From assembly GCA_003021045.1 (NCBI GenBank), contig PXRN01000003.1, forward strand, positions 180,536-244,535: DNA of 64,000 nt, written 5' to 3'. The DNA is from Halobacteriales archaeon QS_4_69_34 (GTDB lineage: Archaea; Halobacteriota; Halobacteria; Halobacteriales; Halococcaceae). Below, one piece after another: positions 24,810 through 34,638 of the stretch. The notes under the pieces were generated by a model. It was not told the origin of the DNA, ran no database searches, and worked only from the letters and a program-made list of their open reading frames with translations. A program made the position numbers and the translations under genes. Numbering within the stretch: the first letter of the stretch is position 1; the number at the start of each line of letters is the position of its first letter.

Positions 24810-25118
24810 GCTCGGTTCTCGTTCGGGGTCGCCGTATAGCTGTCCCACCGGGAGCGTCGTGGGACGGCCGTCGCGGGGTGGTCGCTGCATGTCGGGCTGC
24901 CCTCGCGCCCTCGAAGGAGGTCGAACGAGCGCGTCCGACCGTCCTCGGCGTCCGCCTCGCTACACGCCGCTGCTGTGTACCGCCGTTCGCCGTGGTGGTC
25001 GTCGCGGTTGGGACGCCGTCGCGGTCGTGGTCGGGGTCGTCGGCTGCTGGGTCGACCGAGCGGCGCTGCTCGGGGATCGAAACGGGCGCTCGAACGGCTC
25101 TCCGTGGAGACTGGCGGG
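24810..25118. other. Intergenic stretch without recognised gene
   Basis: Frames through this interval are Arg/Thr/Pro-rich on both strands and lack haloarchaeal protein character. No repeat, RNA gene or clear promoter is seen. Confidence 0.3.
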
Positions 25119-25724
25119 TCACGTCGCGTGCTCCTTGGCAGCCGTGTAGGCCTCGCGCACCCGCCGGAACGACTCGGGATCGCCGCCGTGATCGGGGTGG
25201 ACCTCCTTTACCTTCTCGCGGTACGCCCCCCTGATCTCGCTCGGAGTCGCACTCGTCGGCAGTCCGAGCACCGCGAAGGCGGCGCTCGTGGCGTCGACGC
25301 CCCGGCCGTCTCTTCCGGCTCCGGCGTCGATCGCGGGTGTCTCGAAGGGCAGTCGGGAGCCCAGGTGGACGCCGGGCATCTCGTGTTCGACCAGTACGGC
25401 GTGGGTGGTCGAACGCCCGATGCGGTAGTACGCGCGGGCGTCGAACGTGATGGCGACGTCGTGCTCCGGGAGATAGAAGGCGACGGACCGTCCCTCGACC
25501 GAGTGGTCCTCGGCGAAGGGCTCGCCGATCGCCCGGAGGTACGCCCGGATCTCGGCCCGACGCTTCCGGCCGCCGCCCTGTCGTCGGCCCTGCTCCCTGT
25601 CGGCCGCCGGAAACAACCGCCCGCCGACGACGAACACGCCGGCGATGCAGGCGACACCGACGGCTCCGAGGAGCAACCCCGTCACCAGCCACTCCGGGAG
25701 CGACGCGAGCGCCTCCGCGAACAC
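25119..25724 (-). CDS. Membrane-anchored J-domain protein
   Basis: A 201-residue protein with a probable GTG start at 25724 (VFAEALASLPEW). One membrane helix follows (about residues 13-37). The middle domain (residues 50-140) is unassigned. The last 55 residues form a J-domain, AFAVLGLPTSATPSEIR, with the essential HPD in VKEVHPDHGGDPESF. J-domains stimulate the ATPase of Hsp70 (DnaK), here at the membrane. The open frame runs much further upstream, but that part is Arg/Pro-rich and not protein-like. It is divergent from the PAP2 gene, with about 270 bp between them. Confidence 0.78.
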   Translation of the reverse strand: MFAEALASLPEWLVTGLLLGAVGVACIAGVFVVGGRLFPAADREQGRRQGGGRKRRAEIRAYLRAIGEPFAEDHSVEGRSVAFYLPEHDVAITFDARAYYRIGRSTTHAVLVEHEMPGVHLGSRLPFETPAIDAGAGRDGRGVDATSAAFAVLGLPTSATPSEIRGAYREKVKEVHPDHGGDPESFRRVREAYTAAKEHAT

Positions 25725-25996
25725 GGTCGGAGACAGGGGACGGCCGGTAATAAGGCCCCCGGCGAGCCGTCGGGTGGCCCCGCAGTCGACGCCGGGGAGC
25801 GGACGGCGATCCGCGTCGGCCGATCCGGACGAGCTGCCGGTCGATCGGCCACGGGTCGATCGAACACGGGAGACGAGACCGACCGGGCCGTGTCGGGGCG
25901 GCCGCTCGACGGCAGCCGGCACTCGCTTGGTTCGCCAGCCCGGTCCCGGCTGCAACCACAACGGCTATGTGAGCCATCCGTTCGTACCCGGTGGGG

Positions 25997-26815
25997 ATGC
26001 ACTCTACGATCCCACCGACGACGCAGTACATGTTCCTCGTCGGACTCGCCTCGCTCACGGCGATGGGCGTCGGCGCGGTGCTGTTCCTCCCTCGCATCCG
26101 GCCAGTGGAGCTCCTCCGGGAGTTCGTCTCCACCGACTGGAAGTATATCGGCGTCGCGTGGGTCGTCACCTTCGTCGCCAACGAGCTCGCCCACCGCTTT
26201 CGCGCCGAGCGGACGTTCACGGGCCTCGTCTACGCCGTCGAGGGTCCCGCAGTCGCCGCCTTCCAGACGGTCACTGCGCCGGCGCTGACTGCCGTCTTCA
26301 CCGCCGTCTACCTCGTGGGCCTGCCGTTCATCGCCCTGTTCACCTACTTCAAGCTGAAGGCCCACGACGAGGGCGAGGCGCGCCGCTACGCGCTGGCGTA
26401 CGTCTGCCTGGTGGCGCTCGCGACACCGTTTTTCCTCCTGTTTCCCGTCTCGATTCCGGCGCTCTACCCGGGCGTCAGCGTCGAGGGGCTCGCCTTCAAG
26501 CTCAGCCCCGTAATCGAGGCCGGTATGTTCGCCACCGACACGATGGTCAAGGCGTTCCCGAGCCTCCACACCGGTCTGTCGGTGCTCGCCGCCCTCTACG
26601 CCCGCAAGGCCGGGACGCGCTACACGTGGGTCGCCACCGCGCTCGCCGGTGCGATCGTGCTCTCGACCTTCTACTTGGGCATCCACTGGATCGTCGACGC
26701 CGTCGCCGCCGTCCTCCTGGTGCTGGTCGCCTACTGGATCTCCCGGCGCGTCGACCCCGAGCGCCTCGACCCGCGGCGATTGCCGGCATCGGGGCTGCGT
26801 CGGCTGCGTTCGTGA
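25997..26815 (+). CDS. PAP2-superfamily membrane phosphatase/lipid phosphotransferase
   Basis: A 272-residue polytopic membrane protein. The PAP2 active-site boxes are visible as FPSLHTGLSV (Ser-x-x-His) and TFYLGIHWIVDAVA (His and Asp). The first, Lys/Arg-containing box is less clear, as in the PAP2_3/inositolphosphotransferase-like branch. It likely removes or transfers phosphate on a lipid or polyprenyl phosphate at the outer membrane face. ATG at 25997 follows GGTGGGG; a GTG two codons upstream is an alternative. No linked gene shows the substrate. Confidence 0.83.
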   Translation: MHSTIPPTTQYMFLVGLASLTAMGVGAVLFLPRIRPVELLREFVSTDWKYIGVAWVVTFVANELAHRFRAERTFTGLVYAVEGPAVAAFQTVTAPALTAVFTAVYLVGLPFIALFTYFKLKAHDEGEARRYALAYVCLVALATPFFLLFPVSIPALYPGVSVEGLAFKLSPVIEAGMFATDTMVKAFPSLHTGLSVLAALYARKAGTRYTWVATALAGAIVLSTFYLGIHWIVDAVAAVLLVLVAYWISRRVDPERLDPRRLPASGLRRLRS

Positions 26816-26844
26816 ATCGCGCTCGCGGCTCACCCTGTCGGCGT

Positions 26845-27918
26845 TCAGAGCCGAAACTCCCCGCTGACGATACTGTCGGCGACCATCGTCATGTAGTCGA
26901 CCAGCGGCTCGAAGCCGGACTCGTCCCCGGCTTCGGTTCGATAGCGGTGAAGGTCCTCCCAGATCGTCGCGAGCATGAACGCCGCGTGTGCCCGGTAGAA
27001 CCGCTCGTTCTCGAAGGGGATCGCCGTCTCGTCCTCGTAGCGAGCGACCAGCTCCCGTCGGGTGGGACTACCGGCTTCGGCCGTGAACGGAGCCAGCCCG
27101 TGTTCGTTCGCTTCTCTCAGGTCTCCCAGCGCGTCCTCGTCCGCATACCTCGCTTCGAGTCCGCCGAGCGGCGGCGTCGGATCGCCGTCGTCGCGCCACC
27201 GGAGCAGCAGGTATCCGAGCTCGGTCAGCGGGTCGCCGAGCATCGCCGTCTCCCAGTCGAGAACGCCGGTTATCTCCGGCTCGTCCGTCCCCGCGAAGAG
27301 CACGTTTCCCGGCCTGAAATCCCCGTGGACGAGAGTCGTCGGACTCGGAGGGGCGTTTCGTCGGAGCCACTGCCCGACAGCCCGAAGCGTCGGGCGTTCG
27401 CGGCCCGTCACGCCCGCCGCCTCGTCGAGCCGGTCGGTGGCGAGCGCGATCTGCTCTAGGGGGGTCTGCCGTTCGCAGACGTCTTCGAACGGCCCGACGT
27501 CCAACGAGTGGACCTCGGCGAGTGTGTCTATCAACCGGTCGGCCACTTTGCCGCGCGACGGTGGGTTCCGGAACCGCTCGGGCAGGTCGGAACCCAGTGG
27601 CACTGTCGCGCCGTCGAGACGGGTCGCGAGGAAAAACGAATCACCCACGATCGACGCGTCGTCGCAGAACAGCACCGGAGCCGGGGCCTGTATCCCGGTA
27701 TCCCGGAGCCGTTGTAGCAGGCCGTACTCCTGTTTCAAATCGTTGAATAGATCGGTGTGTCGCAGCTTGTTCGGCCGGCGCAGGGTGTACGCTCTCCCGT
27801 CCTCGGTCGAGACCGCGACGACCAGGTTGAGACCGTTACTGAGCTCCTCGGTCTCGACTGCCGCTGCGCCCAACGCCTCCGAGAGGTACGCTTCGAGTTC
27901 GGTAGCGTTCACGTCCAT
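26845..27918 (-). CDS. Phosphotransferase (APH/ACAD10-like kinase fold)
   Basis: A 357-residue protein starting at ATG 27918. It has the aminoglycoside-phosphotransferase fold: RAYTLRRPN (lysine-equivalent strand), catalytic LVHGDFRPGNVLF, and a metal-binding ITGVLDWETAMLGDPLTELG. Length and motif spelling fit the ACAD10/11-like phosphotransferase group, which phosphorylates small metabolites such as hydroxyacyl compounds, rather than true antibiotic resistance enzymes. The substrate is unknown. It is convergent with PAP2 and lies 52 bp downstream of gatE on the same strand. Confidence 0.86.
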   Translation of the reverse strand: MDVNATELEAYLSEALGAAAVETEELSNGLNLVVAVSTEDGRAYTLRRPNKLRHTDLFNDLKQEYGLLQRLRDTGIQAPAPVLFCDDASIVGDSFFLATRLDGATVPLGSDLPERFRNPPSRGKVADRLIDTLAEVHSLDVGPFEDVCERQTPLEQIALATDRLDEAAGVTGRERPTLRAVGQWLRRNAPPSPTTLVHGDFRPGNVLFAGTDEPEITGVLDWETAMLGDPLTELGYLLLRWRDDGDPTPPLGGLEARYADEDALGDLREANEHGLAPFTAEAGSPTRRELVARYEDETAIPFENERFYRAHAAFMLATIWEDLHRYRTEAGDESGFEPLVDYMTMVADSIVSGEFRL

Positions 27919-27970
27919 CGTGACTTCGGTCCTCACCGATCGGAGACCGACGGCGGCCCTCGTCGCCCCG

Positions 27971-29902
27971 TCAGCTCCGCTTTCCGATCTCCTCGCGCAG
28001 GAGCTCGCTGACGACCTCGCCCTCCGCGCTTCCGCCGAGCGCGCCCATGCACTCGCCCATCAGCGCCGAGAACGCGCCCATGCCCTCCGCCTCGATCTGG
28101 GCCTCGTTGCGCTCGACCACCTCGACTACCGCCTCGCGGACCTCCGCCTCGCCCGCGCTCCCCAGTCCTTCACTTTCGGCCGCCTCGGCCGCCGATCGGT
28201 CGGGACGGGCGGCGAGCGCCCGCAGGAGCGCCGGGAGCGCCTCAGTAGTCAACTCGCCCTCGTTCACGAGGTCGAACGCACCGACGATCCGTTCGTCGTC
28301 GATCCCTCTCACCGGGACGCCGTCCCGGCGGAGCTCCGTGAGGGTGTTCTCGAGGGTGCCCGCGGCGAGCGTGGGATCGACGCCGCGATCGACGAGGCGC
28401 TCGAAGAGGGCCATCCGCCGCCCGTAGGCGACCTGTTCGGCGAGCCCGGCGTCGAGGCCGTACTCCTCGCGGTAGCGCTCGACCCGCTCGGTCAGCAGCT
28501 CGGGCGTCTCGACGTTCCCGAGGTCGAGGTCGACCGGTGGGACGTCGGTCTCGGGGTACATCCGCGCCGCGCCCGGCAGCGGGCGCAAGTAGCGCGAGGT
28601 GCCGTCGGGGTTCGCGCCGCGGGTCTCCTCGGGAACGCCCTCGATGGCCGCCGTGGCCCGCTCGGCGACGGCCTCGATGACCGTCTCGGCGGTGTCAGCC
28701 CCCGCAGCGACCATCGCCACCGCGTCGCCCGCGCCCGCCGCTCCGGAGGACTCGGCGTCGACGGCCTCCCGGAGCGCGTCGACTTCCGCCGCCGAGACGC
28801 CGTAAGCCGGGAGCTCGTCGGTGTGGAACAGCCCGCCCGCGCCGTGGCGCTTGGCGTGGTCGGCGAGCTCGGTCCCGAGCCGTCGATCGGGCTGGAGCTC
28901 CCGCCCCACGAGGCCGTCGAAGCCGGCGAGCCGGACCGCCATCACGGAGCCGCCGGCGTCGAGTGCGCCCCCGACGACGCTGCTCTCCGTTCCCTCGAAC
29001 ACCGCCGAGACGTCCCGCGGTTCGCCGACGCTCGCTCCGCGGGTGGCGAGCTCGTCGGCGATCTCTATGAGCGCGACCTGCCGGTCGACCTCGCGGGCGA
29101 CGACCGTGTCGATGGTGTCGAGTTCCTGGACGCCCTTCAGCTCGACGCGCGCGCCGTCGGCGATCGAGACGTTCACGTCCTGGCGGATGGTCCCGAGCCC
29201 GCGTTTCACGGCACCGGTGGAGCGAAGCAACATGCCGATGCGCTCGGCCGCCGCCTTCGCGCCCGCCGGCGATCGGATGTCGGGAGCGGTGCCGATCTCG
29301 ACCAGTGGGATGCCCAGCCTGTCGAGCCCGTAGCGCACGCCAGCGTCGGTCTCGCCCACCCGCGCCGCGCTCTCCTCTTCGAGCAGCAGGTCGTCGATCC
29401 CGACCCGTCCTTCGGGAGTCTCGATCACGCCGCCGGTGGCGAGCAGCGCCGAGCGTTGGAAGCCCGAGGTGTTCGAGCCGTCGACGACGATCTTGCGCAT
29501 CACCTGTGCGCCGTCGACGGGCGTCGCGTCGAGCAGGGCGGCGATCGCAAGCGACACGTCGATCGCCTCCTCGTCGATCCGGCCCGGGGGCTCCTCGTCG
29601 GCCTCGACCAGACACGTCGAGTCGTAGGCGAGGTACTCGAACTCGCGCTCGACGCGGCTCTCCTCGACGGCGGCGGCGTCGACCTCGCCGAGCTCGCTTT
29701 CCGTCGGGTGGAGCGAGCGGTGGAACCGACGGGTCGCGGCCTCGGGCTCGCGGCGCTCGGTCGGACAGGCACAGAACAGCTTGCTGTCGGTATCGAGCTG
29801 CTGGTGGATCTCGAGGCCCGCGACCAGTCCCAGCTCCTCGTAGTCGCGTGCCCGCTCGTCTTCGCCCGCTGCCGGGGAGCGGCGACCGTCTGCCTCGCTC
29901 AT
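27971..29902 (-). CDS. gatE: Glu-tRNA(Gln) amidotransferase subunit E
   Basis: A 643-residue protein starting at ATG 29902. It opens with GLVAGLEIHQQLDTDSKLFC and carries the conserved KIVVDGSNTSGFQR, GIPLVEIGTAPDI, TIRQDVNVSI and VELKGVQELDTI blocks of the GatB/GatE cradle. It contains a GatE-specific AspRS-like insert (around residues 290-420) and ends with a YqeY-like tail domain. With GatD it converts Glu-tRNA(Gln) to Gln-tRNA(Gln), the archaeal route to glutamine charging. GatD is not in the window. The paralogous gatB is nearby at 32641. A much longer open frame runs upstream but is a composition artefact. Confidence 0.95.
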   Translation of the reverse strand: MSEADGRRSPAAGEDERARDYEELGLVAGLEIHQQLDTDSKLFCACPTERREPEAATRRFHRSLHPTESELGEVDAAAVEESRVEREFEYLAYDSTCLVEADEEPPGRIDEEAIDVSLAIAALLDATPVDGAQVMRKIVVDGSNTSGFQRSALLATGGVIETPEGRVGIDDLLLEEESAARVGETDAGVRYGLDRLGIPLVEIGTAPDIRSPAGAKAAAERIGMLLRSTGAVKRGLGTIRQDVNVSIADGARVELKGVQELDTIDTVVAREVDRQVALIEIADELATRGASVGEPRDVSAVFEGTESSVVGGALDAGGSVMAVRLAGFDGLVGRELQPDRRLGTELADHAKRHGAGGLFHTDELPAYGVSAAEVDALREAVDAESSGAAGAGDAVAMVAAGADTAETVIEAVAERATAAIEGVPEETRGANPDGTSRYLRPLPGAARMYPETDVPPVDLDLGNVETPELLTERVERYREEYGLDAGLAEQVAYGRRMALFERLVDRGVDPTLAAGTLENTLTELRRDGVPVRGIDDERIVGAFDLVNEGELTTEALPALLRALAARPDRSAAEAAESEGLGSAGEAEVREAVVEVVERNEAQIEAEGMGAFSALMGECMGALGGSAEGEVVSELLREEIGKRS

Positions 29903-30030
29903 TGCCCGAGAGTGGCGACCCGGGAGTGAAAAGCGGTCCGGGTCGTGGGGCGCGACCGCGTCCGCCGCCGCGGCCGAACGACCACCCGGTGTCCGTCGGT
30001 CGAGCGATCGTCCCGCGTTCGGGCGAGAGC

Positions 30031-31749
30031 TCAGCCGTCGCCAGCGCGGCCCGGGGTCGCCGAGTGCCGGTGTACGGCGAGGGTCGTCCGGAGCCGCTTC
30101 CGGACGGTCTCGCGGAGCGTCGCAGCCTCTTCGCTGTCGGCGTCGACCGCCCGCGCACCCCGCCGGACGAGGCTCGACGAGCCGGCGGTGTCGATCGCCA
30201 CCGTCGCGAGCCGCCGCCAGCGCTGGAAGAGTGTTCGAGATTCGATCACCGTCTGGACGCGGCAGTAGGGCACGACGCTCGTGGTCCGCCGCCAGAAGCC
30301 GTTGCGCGTCAGGACGTGCGCGGAGCCGAGGGAGTAGCCACGATTGACCCACTTCAGGTGGGCGGCGACGAGTGCGACCGGCACGAGCGCGAGCGGCGCG
30401 TACCAGTAGCCCAGCAGCGACCGCACCCCGAGCGCACCGGCGTCGCCGACACCGCCGACGCCGCCGAGCGCGCCGCCCACACCGGCCCCGACGCCGCCGA
30501 GGAGGGCGTTCACAGCGTACAGAACGCCCGCCGCGAGCGCGAGGGCGAGCAGGTAGCGGACGGCGTAGCGCCGTCGGGCGCGTTCGGGCGGGCGGACGAA
30601 CGAGGCACGCTCGAGGTCGGCGGCCGCGAACCCCTCGATCGATCGCGCCAGCCGGCGGACCTCCCTGCGTCCGGCCAGCGGGATCGCGGCCTCCGAGCCG
30701 CCCGCCGGACCGCCGCCGGGCGCGTAGCCGGCGGTCTCGACGGCGAGGCCCGCGTAGCCGGCCCGGCGCATCAGGACGTTCTCCCGGAAGTCGAGCTGCT
30801 GGATCTTCTCTAGGGGGATCGAGCCGTCGTAGCGGCTGAGGAGGCCGCGCTCGTAGCGGAGCTCGTCGCCGACCCGGGTGAGTCGAAAGTCGTAGTAGCG
30901 CGCGGCCGTCACCGCGGCGCTGCCGGCCCACGAGACGGCCGCGAGCGCCGCTCCCCGGGGGCCGACGGCGAGCACACCGCTGTCGAGCAGCAGGTCGGGG
31001 ATCGAGAGCCCGACGACCGGGGCCGCGAAAAACAGGACCGGGAGCAGCGCCCGGAGGTCGGGCGCGACGAGCCCGAGTACCAGCAGGTTTCGAGTTCCGA
31101 GCGCGAACAGCTCGCTTCTCTCGTCGGTCGTCGGCCGCGCCCCCTCGGCGGCTGCCCGTTCGTCGTCCTCGCCGGCCGCCGGTCGCATCGTCTCTCCCGT
31201 CTCGGCCGCCCCCGACGCCACAGCCGATGTGGCCGTCTCGCCGGTCCCGGCTTCCCCGGTGCTCTCGATCTGTCCGGTCCGATCGCCGGTAGCTCCGGCG
31301 TCGCCCGTGTGACCTCGCTTGCGTCGCCCGACGTCGCGCTGGAGGCGCTTTGCCTCCTCGTAGCTCACGTACCGGAGGCTCGCCTCGGTGTCCCCGCCGC
31401 CGGCGGTTTCGATCTCGACGGCCGCGACGTCGAGCGTACGCTGGAGGAGCCCCCGAGAGATGTCCACGTTCTGGACCCGCCGGAGCGGGATCTCCCGGTC
31501 GCGCCGCGAGAGCACGCCCGAGGCGATGTCGAGCGTGTCGGCGGTCAGCTCGTAGTCGAACCGCCGGTAGTAGAGCAGCTCCCAGCCGACGCCGAGCGCG
31601 AACCCCACGAGGCCGAGCAGCGGCCCAGCGAGCACCCCACCGGGCGGGTCGATCGCCCCGACGGCCGTTCCGAGGAAAAAGAGCGCCGTGCCGACCGAGA
31701 GCCCCCGGGAGAGCCCCCGAAGCGCCGCCGACAGGGGATGGAGCCTCAC
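30031..31749 (-). CDS. PH-domain membrane protein (YdbT-like)
   Basis: A 572-residue protein with a GTG start at 31749 that overlaps the stop codon of the upstream gene (GTGA). Pairs of membrane helices alternate with bPH_2 (bacterial pleckstrin-homology) domains: YELTADTLDIASGVLSRRDR, LRYERGLLSRYDGSIPLEKI and SAHVLTRNGFWRRTTSVVPY. That gives three PH units, as in YdbT. A Gly/Thr/Glu-rich linker lies near residues 130-190. Paired with the small PH protein upstream it forms the YdbS/YdbT unit known from many prokaryotes, whose role is unclear (possibly membrane stress or resistance to amphiphiles). Confidence 0.82.
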   Translation of the reverse strand: MRLHPLSAALRGLSRGLSVGTALFFLGTAVGAIDPPGGVLAGPLLGLVGFALGVGWELLYYRRFDYELTADTLDIASGVLSRRDREIPLRRVQNVDISRGLLQRTLDVAAVEIETAGGGDTEASLRYVSYEEAKRLQRDVGRRKRGHTGDAGATGDRTGQIESTGEAGTGETATSAVASGAAETGETMRPAAGEDDERAAAEGARPTTDERSELFALGTRNLLVLGLVAPDLRALLPVLFFAAPVVGLSIPDLLLDSGVLAVGPRGAALAAVSWAGSAAVTAARYYDFRLTRVGDELRYERGLLSRYDGSIPLEKIQQLDFRENVLMRRAGYAGLAVETAGYAPGGGPAGGSEAAIPLAGRREVRRLARSIEGFAAADLERASFVRPPERARRRYAVRYLLALALAAGVLYAVNALLGGVGAGVGGALGGVGGVGDAGALGVRSLLGYWYAPLALVPVALVAAHLKWVNRGYSLGSAHVLTRNGFWRRTTSVVPYCRVQTVIESRTLFQRWRRLATVAIDTAGSSSLVRRGARAVDADSEEAATLRETVRKRLRTTLAVHRHSATPGRAGDG

Positions 31750-32207
31750 ACCGCGTCCTCCGGCTCGCTCTCGATGGCGAGCGCCCGGAGCCGCTGCTGG
31801 ATGGCGTCGGCGCGCTCGGGCGCCAATCCGGGGACCGTGACGTCCGCACCCCGGGAGCCGGCAGTGTAGACGACGACGCTCGACAGTCCGACGAGGCGCT
31901 CTACGGGGCCGCGTTGAGTGTCGACGTGCTGGACGCGGACGAACGGCACCACCGAGGTGACGCGGGTGAGCACGCCCCGTTCGAGGTAGAGCGCGTCCTC
32001 CTGGACTTCGAAGCGCCAGACGCGATAGCGGAGGAGGGCGACGATCCCGCCGAGGACGGCGAGCGCGACGAACACGAGGAGGTCGACCCGGACGCCGAGA
32101 TCGAGAGCGAGCCGGTCGGCGACGAACACGGCGACGCCGACGGCCAGCGCGCTCGCCAGCGCGCCGAGGAACCAGACGACCCGGACCCGCGGGTCGAGCG
32201 TCTCCAT
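31746..32207 (-). CDS. Small PH-domain membrane protein (YdbS-like)
   Basis: A 153-residue protein starting at ATG 32207 (METLDPRVRVV...). Two adjacent membrane helices (residues 9-28 and 35-57) are followed by one bPH_2 domain: RFEVQEDALYLERGVLTRV, VVPFVRVQHVDTQ and SSVVVYTAGSRG. It overlaps the next gene by 4 bp, so the two are translated together and probably form a complex. A longer in-frame upstream extension is rejected as it is His/Arg/Pro-rich. Confidence 0.85.
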   Translation of the reverse strand: METLDPRVRVVWFLGALASALAVGVAVFVADRLALDLGVRVDLLVFVALAVLGGIVALLRYRVWRFEVQEDALYLERGVLTRVTSVVPFVRVQHVDTQRGPVERLVGLSSVVVYTAGSRGADVTVPGLAPERADAIQQRLRALAIESEPEDAV

Positions 32208-32640
32208 GCATCCAGTCGCCGCCGGCCCCCGATAAATCCTGCCGTGGGGGCGCGGCCCGGGACGCCGAGCGACACGGTCGTGGTGCAGTAGCGGTGCGGC
32301 GACGGGGCAGTGCAGTAGCGGTGCGGTAGCAGTGTCGTGCTGTCGACGCGCGGTGTGCGCCTTCGTGGGCGCGCAACGCCCGCGGGGACGAATCGGCTGG
32401 AGAGGGCGGCCGGTCGGTCGCGGGGCGGTTTCCCGTCCGACACCGATCCAGGGAGATCGAAAAGCAGCGTTACGATTCTCGTCGTTCACCTCTACGGTAG
32501 GATTCCAGACGAACCCCTTTCCTCTCTTCCCCTACGAAGGACAGACCCTTCGATTATCCGATCTACAGCCCAGTTCGCTGCGCTGTCCCAGAGACGGGTC
32601 GGATGTGAGTCCTCGATACACCGGTCGTCGTCGAATCGTC
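32208..32640. other. Intergenic region with short GC-rich tandem repeats
   Basis: Near 32282-32330, GCAGTAGCGGTGCGG occurs twice in close succession, with related GCGGTGCGG and GTAGCAGTG units. Similar words occur near 52150-52220 and 58930-58995. No gene is seen. The region separates the PH-domain pair and gatB, both on the minus strand. Confidence 0.4.
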
Positions 32641-34137
32641 TTACCCGTCGTCGAGCGCGGCACGGAGCCGCTCGTTCACGGCACCCGGATCGGCGCTGCC
32701 GCCCGTCGCGCCCATGACCTGTCCGACGAGGAAGTTGAGCGCACCGTCCTCGCCCGCGTAGAAGTCCGCGACGGCCTCGGGGTTCTCGTCGATGGCCGCG
32801 GCGACCGCACGCTCGATCTCCTCGCCGCCCGCCGTGCCGAGCCCCTCGCGCTCGACGACCACATCGGGACGGTCCCCCTCGTCGAGCATCGCCCGGAGGA
32901 CGACCTCCTCGGCGTTCTTTTCGGTAATCTCGCCCTCGGCAACGAGTTCGATCAGCCCCACGAACTCGTCGAGACGCCCCTCGACGTCCGCGATCGTCAG
33001 ATCGCGGTAGTTGAGCTCGCCCAGCAGGGTGTCGGCCACCCACGTCGCCGCGAGGTCGGGGTCGAACCGGTCGGCGACGCGCTCGTAGAAGTCCGCGACC
33101 GCCCGCGTGGCGGTGAGCTTGCGTGCTGTGGCTTCGCTCAGGCCGTACTTCGCCCGGAAGCGCTCCCGGCGCGCGTCCGGCAGCTCGGGGATCTCGATCT
33201 CCTCGACCCAGTTCGCAACCCGCAGCACGGGAAGGTCGGCCTCGCCGAAGTACCGGTAGTCCTTCTCGGCCTCCTTCGAGCGCATCGAGACCGTCACCCC
33301 ACGACTTTCGTCCCAGTGGCGGGTCTCCTGTGCGATCGTCCGGCCGCGCTCGACGGCGTTTCGCTGGCGCGTCACCTCGTAGGCGAGCGCCTTCTCCGCG
33401 CCCTTATGACTGGAGATGTTCTTCACCTCCGTGCGGTTCGCCGCGGCGAGCGCGTCGGGACCGACCTCCCCGCCCGCGCTCCGCTCGCTCTCGGGGATCA
33501 GCGAGACGTTCGCGTCCACCCGGAGCGAGCCGTCGCGCCCGCCGTCGAAGATTCCCAGATACTCGAGGACCTCCTCTAACGTGGCGAGAAAGGCCCGCAC
33601 CTCGCCCGGCTCGCGGAAGTCGGGTTCGGTGACGACCTCCATCAGCGGGACGCCCGCGCGGTTGTAGTCGACGAGGGTGTACTCGGCGGTGTCGATGCCG
33701 CCCCCGCCGCCCGCGTGCTGGAGGCTGCCGGGGTCTTCCTCTAAGTGGGCGCGCTCGATGCCGATTTCGCGGGTTTCGTCCGCTACCGTGACCTCCAGCG
33801 CGCCGTCCCGACAGAGCGGCGCGTCGTACTGCGTGATCTGGAAGTTCTTCGGGAGGTCGGGATAGTAGTAGTTCTTCCGGTGGAAGCGGGTCTCCTCCGG
33901 GACGTCGGCGTCGATGGCCTTCGCCAGCTTGATGGCGGCCGCGACGGCGGCCTCGTTCAGCGCCGGGAGCGCGCCCGGCAGGCCGAGACAGGTCGGACAG
34001 GTGTGGGTGTTGGGCTCCGCGTCGGCGAGGTCGGTCGAGCAGCCACAGAAAATCTTACTACGGGTCTCGAGCTGGACGTGGACTTCCAGCCCGATCACGA
34101 CGGCGTGCTCGCGCGCCGCGGCGGCCTGAGCGGTCAT
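32641..34137 (-). CDS. gatB: Asp/Glu-tRNA amidotransferase subunit B
   Basis: A 498-residue protein starting at ATG 34137. It shows VVIGLEVHVQLETRSKIFCG, two zinc-type cysteine pairs (CGC and CPTC), KNYYYPDLPKNFQITQYD, LVDYNRAGVPLMEVVTEPDF and SLRVDANVSL, followed by a C-terminal YqeY-like domain. It is the phosphorylating subunit of GatCAB, which in archaea mainly turns Asp-tRNA(Asn) into Asn-tRNA(Asn). The aspS gene at 41017 could supply that mischarged tRNA if non-discriminating. GatA and GatC are not in the window. Confidence 0.95.
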   Translation of the reverse strand: MTAQAAAAREHAVVIGLEVHVQLETRSKIFCGCSTDLADAEPNTHTCPTCLGLPGALPALNEAAVAAAIKLAKAIDADVPEETRFHRKNYYYPDLPKNFQITQYDAPLCRDGALEVTVADETREIGIERAHLEEDPGSLQHAGGGGGIDTAEYTLVDYNRAGVPLMEVVTEPDFREPGEVRAFLATLEEVLEYLGIFDGGRDGSLRVDANVSLIPESERSAGGEVGPDALAAANRTEVKNISSHKGAEKALAYEVTRQRNAVERGRTIAQETRHWDESRGVTVSMRSKEAEKDYRYFGEADLPVLRVANWVEEIEIPELPDARRERFRAKYGLSEATARKLTATRAVADFYERVADRFDPDLAATWVADTLLGELNYRDLTIADVEGRLDEFVGLIELVAEGEITEKNAEEVVLRAMLDEGDRPDVVVEREGLGTAGGEEIERAVAAAIDENPEAVADFYAGEDGALNFLVGQVMGATGGSADPGAVNERLRAALDDG

Positions 34138-34284
34138 CGACCCGAGTTTCGCCCCCACCGGCTAAAAACTCACGTCCCTCGGCAGCGAGAGGAGCACTGG
34201 ACCGGCCCCGCACGAGCCGTCCAGTCCGGGCGGGTACGAACGGAAAGGGTTAGATGCGTCGTAGTCGACGGTCCCGGCCGAACC

Positions 34285-34521
34285 ATGTCACCGACGACGG
34301 GCGTCCCACCCGAGATCGAAGCGCTCGAAACGGGAACGGTCCTGTACGACCGCCACCGGAACGAGTACTTCGCGGTCGAGCGGGTCGACGGCGCCGGCGT
34401 CGCCCTCCGTCGGGATGGAACCAAGTACTATGTCCCCCACTCGCTGTTCGCGCCGTGGCAGGACTCGCGGCTTGTGCCGGTCGAGGAGCTCTCCGATCCC
34501 GACCTGCCCGGGTGGCTCTGA
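34285..34521 (+). CDS. Small conserved-looking hypothetical protein
   Basis: A 78-residue soluble protein starting at ATG 34285 (MSPTTGVPPEIEALETG...). It looks like a small beta-barrel: TVLYDRHRNEYFAVERVDG, GVALRRDGTKYYVPHSLF and RLVPVEELSDPDLPGWL. The pattern suggests a KOW/SH3-like fold but no family is certain. It is divergent from gatB with 147 bp between, and precedes the coiled-coil/smc unit on the same strand. Confidence 0.62.
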   Translation: MSPTTGVPPEIEALETGTVLYDRHRNEYFAVERVDGAGVALRRDGTKYYVPHSLFAPWQDSRLVPVEELSDPDLPGWL

Positions 34522-34638
34522 CCGCATCCGGGGCCCATACCGCCCGTCCCGAACCACCCGCCCGCGCCGCACCGCGCCAATCACTTCCACCACGGATGTC
34601 TGACGTACGTTTATACCCGCGGCGCGGAGAGGGTGGGT

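Noticed and set aside
26845..27918. Antibiotic (aminoglycoside) resistance kinase
   Set aside because: The kinase fold is shared, but motif spelling and length match metabolic ACAD10-like phosphotransferases, and the gene sits among housekeeping genes.
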